Shown here piece by piece: positions 11,778-22,387 of a stretch of DNA of 64,000 nucleotides. The DNA is taken from assembly GCA_021521415.1 (NCBI GenBank), contig JAIQDT010001734.1, forward strand, positions 310,001 to 374,000, read 5' to 3'. This DNA comes from Bidens hawaiensis. Taxonomy: Eukaryota > Streptophyta > Magnoliopsida > Asterales > Asteraceae. Position numbers and translations under genes: made by a program. Position 1 is the stretch's first letter, and each line of letters begins with the position of its first letter. Under the pieces are notes generated by a model, which made no database searches, had not been told where the DNA came from, and saw nothing but the letters and a program-made list of their open reading frames with translations.

Positions 11778-11782
11778 ATAAC

Positions 11783-12535
11783 AATTCAGACAATGTATAT
11801 TTAGTGGCTTAATATTAATGCTTATATTGATTTGAATGATCTCTCGTTGGTTCGATTACTCAAATCATGAAAGTGCAAGCCATTTTAAATGTAAAACAAT
11901 ATACAAGGACTAGATCAAACTTCACAATTAGTACTGAATCACTGGGCGTGCGTTTGATAATCCATTTCTATTTTTCTTTTTTAAGTAATCAGATACGACA
12001 AAAAATAAGAAAAAGGAATCACATGAATTCATAAAACATGTAATTAATTCATGACAATATTTCATTAATTTGTATTCCAATGATCATTTAATGATTCTAT
12101 TAACTGCACACATAACCGAGTTGCATTGAAATTTGCTATGTCATTAATTTCCAAAAAGTAGTTATCGTAAAATAAATCATTAAATACTTATTAAACAAAA
12201 TTCATTCATCATGGGTTGATTTCAAGAATTCTTTTTGTTGTTTTATTAATTTGAATTTATCTCCATATGACAAGTTAATTTATAATGCCAATATGAATAA
12301 TTTGGTTAATCATTAATACGAAAAAAAATGATTGTGACCACTGATTCAATTCACACTATTATGTAATTTGATTGAAAAACTAAAATTGACTTCAATTTAA
12401 ATAAATGCCTTCTGGATAGAATTTAATTATTAGATTCCATAAAACCATGTATCGTAAACTTCATATCTATTTGATTTTCTATTTAGTTGGCCAAATTCTT
12501 ACTTAAACAATTGAATTGAATACTTTAATCATGGC
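11783..12535 (-). other. Leader DNA of the minus-strand copia element, second part
   Basis: AT-rich with no ORF. It continues the sequence interrupted at 5653 and runs up to a primer-binding site on the minus strand. Confidence 0.4.
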
Positions 12536-12548
12536 TCTGATGCCACAT
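12535..12548 (-). other. Primer-binding site (tRNA-Met type) of minus-strand copia
   Basis: The minus strand reads TGTGGCATCAGAGCC, one base off the usual copia TGGTATCAGAGC complement of initiator tRNA-Met. It lies directly downstream of an LTR end (CAACA). Confidence 0.7.
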
Positions 12549-13274
12549 GTTGAATCAATTTTAACATATGATATCAATCTACAAGTCCCAAATTAATATA
12601 TTATAAATAATGAGTTGTAAAACTTACTTGATGGAGACGATTGATTCCTTTGAGTGTTTGATGAAGATGATGCCATGATGATGATCTTGATTAAGAGTCA
12701 AATTGCCCTTCAATTAAGATAGATTGAATTATGGCGTTATAGAGTTTTGTCAGGGTGATCGTATGAATGAATGAACGATCGTATGATAATAACAGTTAAT
12801 TAGGGCAACGACTCAATAATCCTTTTAACCACCATATTTATATATTATCCCCTTAAAGTATTAACTCCCATCAAATTAGATACCTTTATTATGAGGCTAC
12901 ACGCATTTAGTCCATATAAATATTAAATGGTCAAAAGCCACATAAATATTTCTAATATTGTTACCCTTACAGAAGGTGAACTATAATCATATAAAGCAAC
13001 AATGAGCTGAGTTGCAAGATTAGAATGTCATTGCAAAATTAAGCATCTTTTTCAAATCAAAACTCCAAAACTGCATATTTAAACATTCGTACACAATATG
13101 AGGAACTATAAAAATTTACCTTATAAGTTATAATATAAGCTTTCGCTTCCTATATGAAGTCTTCTTTGACTATCTTCTTCAAAACCAATAACAACACATC
13201 CAAGTTACTCACCTTCAAGGCCACAATACAATTCAGTAACTCATAATTCAACTTCTATACAAATATTTCCCAAC
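12549..13274 (-). repeat. 5' LTR of the minus-strand copia element
   Basis: On the minus strand it begins TGTTGGGAAATA and ends GATTCAACA, about 726 bp, right beside the primer-binding site. A TATA-like TATATAAATA lies on the minus strand near 12846. The partner LTR is not in the window, so the outer edge is inferred only from the TGTTG...CAACA pattern. Confidence 0.6.
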
Positions 13275-13811
13275 AAAAATACATCAAATCACAATCTTTA
13301 TGAGTTATATTTTATTTCTTACCTGTGATGAAGAGGAACATGTCATATCAATACGTCTGGAATTCTACTTAGACCCACTTTCTTGTACTTTAATTTAAGA
13401 TTAATAACCTGAAGCTCCACTAAATATTGCATATGAATATGAACAATTTAAGAATGATGGAATTCGTAACAATTTAAGAATAAAAAAATATTACCTGGCA
13501 AAATAGATCAGAGTCGAAGACCGGATATATGGATAGATTCTTCAGAGTGGTTTTCTTTCTGCTCGTATAGTCCACATTAATAGGCTAACAATATTGATAA
13601 GCTAGTACTCATATCCAAAATTAGCTTCACAATACAATGTTGTTGGATAGTGGGTGTGGGTGATAACTAATCTAATTCATTTTTCTTATATTATATTTAA
13701 ATGGTGAATATTAATTTAAGAATAAAAATTAATAAGAAGGACATGAATGTAATAACCCATTTATAATGACTTTATCTCTTCACATATAAGGCACATATCA
13801 ATTCTCTTATC
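13275..13811. other. Unassigned AT-rich DNA
   Basis: No ORF, no clear repeat structure, no RNA gene seen. Confidence 0.5.
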
Positions 13812-14657
13812 AATATAAAACGTCTATAAATTTTTCCTACGACATTTTTCTTAGGAAAAAAATTCACCATAATAACAAACGTGTTTTTTTATCTTTATAT
13901 GAATATCATATTGTTATATAAAATAAAATAAAAATAGTGAGTTTTTTTATATTGTATTATTGATTGCTCATTGTATTTTTTAATTAAGTTTTTCTATGCG
14001 TTGTGCTATAGATTTTGATCGTTTTATTTTTCAATTGGTACTCATATAAAAGGTAAAATTAAAACAAAGATTACGTCATTGTGTCTTTGTGCTCGACATT
14101 TTCATTCCTACTTATCATTGTGTGCAGTCATTGTGTAATACATTAATTATCTTTTGTTCGGGATTGCCATGTGGAATTCAGTTATTTTGCGAAAAATAGT
14201 ATTACGTTCATTGTGTATTAGGTTCAAGTCATTGTTGTAGTTCTCATTGTGTTTTACATTTCATGTCATTGTGTTATATGTATTCAACATGGTGTCTTAC
14301 GTTTCGGGTCATTGTGTCATATGTATTTATCATTGTGTTTTATCTTTCAGGTTATTGTGTAATATGTATTTATCATTGTGTTTTATGTATTAGACAATTT
14401 GTTGTTACTTTATCATTATATTTACATATTATTATTACACAGTGGTGTTATTAGTATTTAAAAAAAACACAATGACGAAAAAAACACAATCACAAATAAA
14501 AAGATACAATGACGAAAAATACACAATGGTAAACAAAAAGACACAATGACGTAATTTTTGTTTTAATTTTTATATAACAAAATCGTACTCAAATTAAAGA
14601 TAAAAAAACACTTGTTGTTATGCTGAATTTTTTTTTAATTATAGACGTTTTAAAATG
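13812..14657. mobile_element. Large inverted-repeat (MITE-like) element with CATTGTGT core
   Basis: The left side (AAAACGTCTATAA..., then ACAA.GTGTTTTTTTATCTTTA and AAAACAAAGATTACGTCATTGTGTC) returns in reverse complement on the right (ending ...TTATAGACGTTTT at about 14657). The arms are imperfect and interrupted. The core holds many copies of TCATTGTGTnnTAnGT. The short ORF at 14263 is only this repeat. No clear target duplication was found, so the class is unknown. Confidence 0.65.
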
Positions 14658-14910
14658 ATGTGGGTGTTAACATGTGACTTGCATGTGAAGAAAGAAAAAA
14701 TGTACTATTACTTTTGTACTTTTTTTTCTTTCGTGCTCACTTAACACATATCAATTAATTTGTTTCTTACACTTCTTATTTTTGTTGACATTTATATAAT
14801 AGCTCAACCCTTAAACTATAAACCTCATTACTCATGTCTCTTTTATTTATATCTAAAGTTTTGATTTTTATCATTAATAAAATATAACTCTTAAACATTC
14901 AACTTATCTA
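14658..14910. other. Unassigned AT-rich DNA
   Basis: Nothing recognisable. Confidence 0.4.
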
Positions 14911-15569
14911 TCTATACTAATAAAAGAATACCACTTTGTGCCACTTGTCACTCTCTCATCCCTCCTTACAATTTTAAACCCATTTCCAATATATGGTTTC
15001 ATTTTCGGATCCCGCGTGGGTCTTACCCGACTCAACTACACATTTTTGGATCTATATATTGTTATAACCTTATTTGTTTTTATTCACCACAATCGCAACC
15101 CTCCCCGATTAGAAACCCAATGTCCGCCTTTCTTTCCAAAACGTCTTCTTCGTATGATAAATTTTAGGGTTTCTTACATACTAATTAAACACAAAGAATC
15201 TCGACTTACGAATTTGTTTAAAGATCCTTCACTAATAAAGTTAGGGCTTTTTACATAATTCAATGCTACATGAAGTTAGGCCTTCAAGTGTGTTCTTCGT
15301 ATCTAGCTACAAGAATTTAGGGCTTGAGGTGTGTTGCTCAACGTTGGATTTGTTAAGATTTTTGGTATATACTTTTATAAATTCGGTGATCGATAGTTGT
15401 TTAGAATATTTAGTATCTGATTTCATTTTTTATTAGTCTAATTCACTGATGGAGTTACACTGTTTTGGTTATAAGTTTGTTAGAATAAACAATATAGGGT
15501 TAATCCATTTTACTCTATTATGTTGCTGTATCGCGTGCAGGGATAAACACATTTTACTCTATTAGCCTA

Positions 15570-16127
15570 CTAGCTTTTTAAACCCGTGTATTACACGGGA
15601 TTTATCAAATAATAAAAATAAATAAGGTTCATTATTTGAAACAAGTGATCAAAATTAAAGGTACAAAGAAAATAAAATATATAATACAAATAATAAGAAG
15701 TCTATAATCTTAAATTTAAAAATTAGAAAAATCTCTTTATATACATTTGGCAAAATTGTTTTGACCCATTACTCATGAATAGTTATGATGAGTGAGATGA
15801 GATATTAGAGAATTAGAAGAGAATTATAACCCATTTATCAAAATTGTTTTGACCCATGACCCATGGATATGTAGGGTTAATAAGCTGAGAAATTAGAGAA
15901 TTGTAAAGGAAATTACAACCCATTTGCCAAAATAATTTTAACCCATAGCCCATGTATAAATGGGATGAATGAGATGAAAGATTAGAAGGAAATTATAACC
16001 CATTTCTTAATTGGTTTTGCCCCATAACCCATGGATAAGTAGAATGAATGAGAAGAGAGATTAAACCAAGAATAAATGTGAGATTGTCACATCATCCTTA
16101 TTATTTTCTTTTATTATTATTGTTAGA
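15570..16127 (-). mobile_element. Nested minus-strand Helitron-like element
   Basis: On the minus strand the end is a perfect hairpin CCCGTGTAATACACGGG (15583-15599) followed by TTTAAAAAGCTAG and T. The start would be TCTAACAATAATAATAAAAG at about 16127. The 3' end is convincing; the 5' end is less so. Confidence 0.5.
15745..16060. repeat. About four tandem copies of an 80-90-bp unit
   Basis: Units begin near 15745, 15834, 15920 and 16001 with CAAAATTGTTTTGACCCAT-like text and contain CCCATGxATAxxTxGxATGA and ATTAGAxxxAATTATAACCCATTT. They lie inside the nested Helitron-like element. Confidence 0.7.
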
Positions 16128-16379
16128 TTTGATGGAGTTCCTAATCTTATGTTTTTGGATTATATGCTCAAATAGTTATAGAATTATTGTTCTTTAAAAT
16201 GGTATATATAGCATGAATGATATGTTTTAATAGCTTCACTTTATAAGTATTGCTTACCTAAGAAGGTGCCATAAGTTATTTACTTATGCTATGCATTGAA
16301 GAAACATGCAATACTTGGATGTTGAATATTAACCTTTTACTTCCATTATTACGATTTTAGGTATTGTTTATTAATTTTA

Positions 16380-16540
16380 AGTTTATGTTGATTGATAGGG
16401 ATTTGGTGGCAGTCTTAGAACCAAAACCCGAGGTGGTTTTCCTCCAAAAATATGGAAAATCTGAAGATCTATTTAACTCAGCCAGATGCAAACCCACCCT
16501 AGCTCCGCCTCAACAGTCGGAAGCTCTGTTGATTTCAAAG
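16380..16540 (+). other. Possible captured exon
   Basis: A higher-GC stretch inside the Helitron-like element is bounded by an acceptor-like TTGATAG/G and a donor-like AAAG/GTAAAA and reads DLVAVLEPKPEVVFLQ and CKPTLAPPQQSEALL. I do not recognise the product. Helitrons often carry gene pieces, so this is a reasonable guess only. Confidence 0.25.
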
Positions 16541-18210
16541 GTAAAACTCATGAATAGCATACTTTCGATTGTTTTTGTTTGGCGATTCGCTTGATTTACA
16601 AACATTTTAGTACGAACGAACCATAACTTTCGAAATATTAGGGTTTTTGAATGGTTCGTTTTGATTTATGTAACATATCGATTTAGTACTTTAAGTTTTT
16701 TTTTACTTCAATGGTAGGTAGTATATTGATTTGATTTTGTCTTTCTTTCAAGAAACGTAAACCCTAAATATATTTGTTTGTTGTTTCTTTCTTATTGGCC
16801 CATGTTATGTAAACCCTCAATCTTGAATTTTTGGTATATTTCGTCAATTTTAATGCATAATTTTGAGTTCATTGTAAACTATCAGCCAAGGTGATTTAAT
16901 ATTTAATGATTACATAAAAAGATGTATAATTAATTGGATTTATTCTTATTTTTTTAAAAGTTATACAATTTGTGGGAAAAAAAACTCTCAAGGTCAAAAG
17001 TATAAAGAAAGGCATACAGTTTCTTGGCCTCAATGGGTTACTTTTAATTTAATCACTTGATTGAATCTTATTTCTATGTTTTTCAATCTATTTCTATAAA
17101 ATGCCAATTTTAGGTTAACATTTTATTGATTTTGTTATGTGTGTAGTCGAATAGGCAATGATGGAATCAATGTAAGCATTGTCAATAGCAATAAAGAAAA
17201 CTTCAATATACAAATTTGTTGGTTCTGTGGTTCTTATTCTTTTGCAGAGTCGAGTATAGTTTCATAATTTTAACTTTTTTTTATTTCAGCTATTTAATTT
17301 ATATATTTATTTTAAATGAATACAAGGATTACGATCTGCACAAGAAATTGGAGTTGTGTTAGTGTTATCTTCGTTGTTATTTGGGCACATGAACAAACGC
17401 CTTACTGAAATTTATTCTCTATCAGGTAGATACTTATGACAACCACCTATCTATTTATCTACCTTTTTATTTATTATGATAATAGCATTACCTGTTTATT
17501 AGTACATTATTAAGGTGTTTAGTATGATTTATATTCAAAATATGAAACCTATACACAAAATTTTAAAATAATACAATTAGTACAAATCATATCTTTAGTA
17601 TGGTTTAATTCACAACCCCTATTAATGTACTTTGTTTTATTTTTACATGATGGGCTTAAAATTCTATCATCAATTGATGTTATGCTTATGAACTTATGAT
17701 GGTAAGTATCAAAATTTGATTATGATATGCTTTCTAAAATTCATATATATATTCGTCAAACTATAAGTCAAACATGCAGTCCAACTTTCCGTTAGTTACT
17801 TACAGAATTTTAACATTATGTTTTCCATTAGCTGACCTTTAACATTAGTATGCCTTTTTCATTTATCCTGGCAATTACATTCATATGAAGAATGTATATT
17901 GACTAATGCGAGAGTTTTATTAAGATTTATGAATGGCCTTATCAAAAGTTCCAAGCATACATGGACAAAATATATGATTCTTTATAAACAGGTATTAAAT
18001 CAATACAACCACAAATGGAAACTACAAAGAAATTTTTACTAATTTGTAGCATATTTGTGTAAAATTATTGTTTTATAATTCATGTAATTTTAATGTAAAT
18101 TGTCATTGTTTTAACAATATATGATAATTGTCTTGTTGACTGTATTTCGCTTAATGCTCAATTTTAAAATTTTCATCTATTACTCGTGTAATACACGGGC
18201 CTCAAACTAG

Positions 18211-19394
18211 TTAAAATAATATATCATTACAAATGAATACATTTTTTAAAAATACTATGATTTAAAATATATAACAAAAATAAGATATGGATAGTAACGT
18301 TTTTACTTTTTTGTTTCCTTTTTCTATGTTTTAACTTCGACTTTAAACGCATTCCTCTATATCACTTTATTTGATTATCGTTTTCAAGTGAAATATGTAT
18401 GTTGTCAATCATTGTAGAAAATTTTTTTAAATGGAAATATAAGTATTATGTGTAGAGAAAATTAGAGGTGTGCAAAGTTTGTTTGGTTATGGGGCATTAA
18501 TCATAACCATAACTGAGCTTCTTTTTATAACAAATAACAAGTGAATGCTATAAACTAAATAGATAATCTGATATTTAGAAATGTGAATGTAGTAATCATA
18601 TTGTAATAAATTAAAGCTGAACACAAAAACTTTCAAACTAAAAAAGTCAAATGTTGACTATTTCAACTGTGTAAAACAGGAAATTTAGTTATAAAAAACA
18701 GTTACATGTATTGGAAAAAGTCTAAAATTATTGTTGATCTAAATATTAAGTGGCAGTTTCAACTTGTTTATCAATAAACGAGTTGATCCGGATTATGTTT
18801 TATTGTTAACTGGTCGAACGAAAAATTAAGCTTGAACGGATTGAGAAACGGTCAAGTGAAATTGAGTTGAAATTCAAACAAACAGTATTCTAATGAACAT
18901 AACAGCAACACCAATTGCCTATAATTAAAAATAATAATTATGGTCAAACGAAAATTTAAACTGACAAGTGATGGCAGTGGCATCTCTTGTTGGTTTGTTT
19001 AAGACCTATATCAACATTTCACGTAACATTTCACGAAATGAACATACATAAATGAACACAATATATAATCAATTAAGATGCGTAATAGTATGAGGATTGT
19101 AATTGTAATTTTTTTTTTTTAAATAATCGAAGTTTTATATAATTTACTATAAAACGATTACAATGAAGTGGCAGGCAAACGGGCAACAAGCTGCGCCGCA
19201 ACCCCCTTTTGAATAGCAAAGCCAATCCTGCTAAAAAAGAAGCTTTGAGACGTAATAGTGCAGGAAGATGTAATAGTGCAGGAACAATAGTTTTTTGAAG
19301 GCGTTTCATTTAAAAATGTTTGTGCAAACTCTTTTTGGTACAGACTTGACTCATTCAATTTTAAGATATTCTAAGTTCTGCATAGGGTTAAACA
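18211..19394. other. Intergenic DNA; possible short retroposed 3' end
   Basis: Mostly unrecognised AT-rich DNA. On the minus strand near 19290-19110 a short open stretch ends in TAA and is followed by a 3'UTR-like segment and a run of 12 A. This could be the 5'-truncated tail of a retroposon, but no family is recognised. Confidence 0.3.
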
Positions 19395-19527
19395 CCACTA
19401 CCTACCAATACCCACTGTCCACCACCACCACCCACCGTCTGCTACCATCGCCGTCCACAACCACGCTGTCTACCACCACCCACCGTCTACCACCACCGTC
19501 CACCATCGACCACCACCCACCGTTAGC
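19395..19527 (+). repeat. CAC-rich degenerate minisatellite, block 1
   Basis: CCACCACCGTCTACCA-like units. The tract resumes at 20666-20705 and again at 21838-22020, interrupted by two insertions. The CDS-like peptides rich in PPST and TTTH here are by-products. Confidence 0.75.
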
Positions 19528-20665
19528 CAGGGACGGATCTTTAAAGGGCCAAGGCGGGCCTCGATCCATCCAGCTTTTTCGCTAAGCAGTGTAAATTTTT
19601 CTCGAAAAATCAAAAAATATTTATATGTATTCAGCCCGGCCCATCCATATTATTTGTGTCCGGCCCATCCATATTATTTGTGTTCGGCCTACACTTGAAA
19701 TTTGTTTTTAAATAAATTCCTTAAAGCCGAAGAACAGGAAAACGTTTAACTGATAAGCGCAAAGAAAGCTTCATAAGCCCAAATTTTTTAATACAAAAAA
19801 GCTCATGTCTAAATGACATTTAGACCCAAAAAAACTAACAATAAGTCCACACTCCCGTCCCTAATCGAACAACCAAAGCAGAATAGTTTTTGTTTGATTG
19901 CTAAGGTATGAAAATTGAAATCGAACATAAGAAAAAGGCAGGCCGCTCGAAGAACACTCTGATCACTAGAACAGGGTCGAATCACGAGTGCTCACAAATC
20001 ACGATTTAGACATTAGGCAAGCAACATGTTCAACGTTTATTTATTTATTTATTTGGTATGTTAAGGTTTAGAATTATTGGAAGAATTGATGTTTGAATTT
20101 GGTCTCCTTTCATGAATAATGAATATGCGTGTTTTGATTATGTGAATTCGGTATTTGAATGTGAATTTGATGTGTTTTGATTTTAGATTAAAACTTAAAA
20201 ACAATGGTTTATGTTTTTTTTTTAATTTGTGGTGCTAAATGTGTAAAATTTATAAGAATTTTTGTTTATTGTGGTGTTATGTGTTAGGTTAAATATATGG
20301 GAAAACTGGTGATTTATATTGAAAGAGAATTTGCTGAAATTTTAATTTGACATTTGTAATTGACGAGTTTAAATATCTTAAAAGCCGTCGTGTGGTTCTT
20401 TTTCAGGTACTAATCTTTCCCCTCACATCTTGTCTTTGTTTGTTTAAAAAATGGTTTTTGATGTGTAAGAACTGTAAGTTGAATGATTGAATTGGTGTTT
20501 TAGTTGAATGATTGAATATAGAGTTTTTATTGTTTGACCCGCCCTGATACTGATAGCTGACACGAACCAGATTGCCGACCCAAACCTTAGAAGTAGAAAA
20601 AAATTAGGTCTCATGACTTTCGGCCCATCCATACTAGATGTTCAAGTCCTGCCACTGCCGTTAGC
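19520..20665 (+). mobile_element. Non-autonomous hAT-like element with 8-bp target duplication
   Basis: The core 19528-20657 begins CAGGGACGGATCTT and ends AAGTCCTGCCACTG, imperfect inverted termini of hAT type. CCGTTAGC occurs at 19520-19527 and again at 20658-20665, an exact 8-bp duplication as hAT transposition makes. It is inserted in the CAC-rich tract. About 1.13 kb, no transposase ORF. CGGCCCATCCATA occurs three times inside. Confidence 0.85.
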
Positions 20666-20708
20666 CTCCACCATCGTCCACTACCACGACCACCACCTGC
20701 CACTGATG
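20666..20708 (+). repeat. CAC-rich minisatellite, block 2
   Basis: Short continuation of the tract between two insertions. Confidence 0.6.
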
Positions 20709-21837
20709 TTAGATAGTCGTTATCTAGTAAAAAACAATTAATTCAGTGTTCCTAATCACCTAAGCAAGCTAGGGTATGTAGGGTGTCGAACCACGAGGAG
20801 TATGTGGTCAATGTAACATGTAACAGATTCCTAATATTATGACGTAGCAGTTAATAGTGCTGATCACACAAGCAAACAAATTAAGTTTAATAATGATTAA
20901 GCAACTTAACAAATTCAAGCAATAAACAAAAGCAAATCACGCACGGGGTTCAAGTATGCAACTAAAAAGTAATCTCATGCAACTTGACATATTAATTATC
21001 ATTGGTCAAATATAGATTGCTTAACGAGCTAAACCGTAGGCATCAACAATCGCTAACACACGGCACTGGTTATCAAACACTCACTACCAGTGTGACTCAA
21101 CTAAGGGCAATTTCATGCTTCATTGTAATCAACTAATCAAACAACCCTATAAGTAATTATTGTAGCAACCGGCAAACTAATCGTTCTGATCGACATAAAC
21201 CTAAACCGACTGAATGCACAGCAATACTAAACATCAGTACTCATAGATTAACTATATGCTCTTAATACATGAGAGAATACTGAAAGTTACAAACTATACA
21301 TCCCGGGTATGATTCGAAGAAATTAGCCATGTCTCGACATCTCAAGATCTTCGATTATGATGATATGGAGCATGGAAATGATCTCGGGATGAATGGGAAT
21401 GATGGAATAACTTTTTCTCCCCTTGGAAACAGCCTGGAAAGTGTTAGATGATGAATAGGGTCGTCAAAACATGTTATAATAATAAACCCTAACTTTCTCG
21501 TCTATGGCACCCATCGCGGCACGAGATGGGGTCTTCAGGGGTCCATCGCGAAAGTCACCACTTTATAATAATTAAATACCATCGTGTTACGCGATGGTCT
21601 TCAGTTCATCCCATCGCGTATCGCGATGGGTCCCTTCACCAAATGACATAGTTTCTCGTCTCAATTCGCATGTTGGACATCCTGGGTCTTCATCCTGTGC
21701 TCGTACAGGTCCAAAATAACCACTTTAAATACATGTGACCTGAAATGCAATAAACACGTATGAAGTATCGAAGTTCCTTAAATAAATGATTAAAACTAAT
21801 AAATAATGAACTGAAATATATACAAACTAAACGAACA
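20709..21837. mobile_element. Unassigned insertion in the CAC-rich tract
   Basis: About 1.1 kb of unrelated DNA separates CAC blocks 2 and 3. It begins TGTTAGATAG and ends CGAACA, LTR-like ends, but I find no matching 5-bp duplication. No ORF of note. It contains three hairpin words based on CATCGCG (21509-21632). Confidence 0.4.
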
Positions 21838-22041
21838 TCAGCCACCACCACCATCCACCACCAGCCACCACCGTCGTCTACCAACACCATCATTGTCTAC
21901 CACCACCGTCTACCTTCTACCACCACCACCCACCATCGTCCACCGCCTACCACCATCGTCGATCACCACCACCGTCCACTACCACTACCATCGTCCAGCA
22001 CCACATTCACCACCACTCAGTATCATAGTTCGTACACAATC
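21838..22041 (+). repeat. CAC-rich minisatellite, block 3
   Basis: CCACCACCATC/CCACCACCGTC units, longest block (to about 22018). Confidence 0.75.
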
Positions 22042-22387
22042 ACCAGTGTAGGGCCAATATTCTATATTGTTATTAGGATTGTGTATGCCTTTCTAGTTTG
22101 CTTTTAGTCGTGTGTATTACGTACTCAGTACGTTTATTTTGTGCATTTATTATGTAAACTTTGGAGAAATGGAGACCCTATAAAAGGGTCACTTTACCCA
22201 TTTCTCCAAACAACTCATTCACACAACTCCAGGAAATAAAAGTCTTTCTCTCAATCTCTCCATTTTCTCTCTTTTATTTATACAAATTTAGATCCAAGAT
22301 CCGAGTGTTGTTGGTGATTTCCGTTAACTAGAAACACGGGCTGATCCGAGTAAAGTTGTGAGATCCATCTAGAGGACCTACAACCAG
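22042..22387 (+). mobile_element. Solo LTR (copia-like)
   Basis: The LTR is 22047-22382, 336 bp, TGTAGGGCC...GGACCTACA, with the exact duplication ACCAG at 22042-22046 and 22383-22387. It contains a TATA-like CCTATAAAAGGG (about 22180) and a CT-rich leader, as in an LTR promoter. No internal region remains, so it arose by LTR-LTR recombination. Confidence 0.85.

Larger units (their letters stand above)
5654..11782 (+). mobile_element. Complete Tork-like Ty1/copia element, coding-dead
   Basis: Two near-identical LTRs (5659-6403 and 11032-11777, both TGTTGG...CAACA) flank gag, protease, integrase, RT and RNase H in copia order. The 5-bp ATAAC lies at 5654-5658 and 11778-11782, a proper target duplication. 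By eye the LTRs differ by about 16 substitutions and one indel over 745 bp (about 2%), so insertion is fairly recent. A polypurine tract (GTGGGGGAT) sits just before the 3' LTR. I do not see the usual TGGTATCAGAGC primer-binding site after the 5' LTR. Two frameshifts and three in-frame stops make it non-autonomous. It is inserted in the leader of a minus-strand copia element. Confidence 0.95.
14911..18210 (+). mobile_element. Helitron-like element (non-autonomous)
   Basis: It starts TCTATACTAATAAAAG after an A and ends with a hairpin (CTCGTGTAATACACGGG, 18183-18199) followed 11 bases later by CTAG and a host T. These are the canonical 5' TC, 3' hairpin and CTRR, and A/T insertion site of plant Helitrons. 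At 3.3 kb with no Rep/helicase ORF it is non-autonomous. A second, oppositely oriented Helitron-like element (15570-16127) sits inside it. Confidence 0.6.

Noticed and set aside
15745..16060. Regularly spaced repeats as a possible CRISPR-like array
   Set aside because: The copies are adjoining, degenerate 80-90-bp units without unique spacers, inside a plant transposon.
19295..19585. Thr/His/Pro-rich ORF
   Set aside because: CAC-rich minisatellite running into a hAT-like element; no domain.
20709..21837. Solo LTR with TGTTAG...GAACA ends
   Set aside because: No matching target duplication at the two edges, so left as an unassigned insertion.
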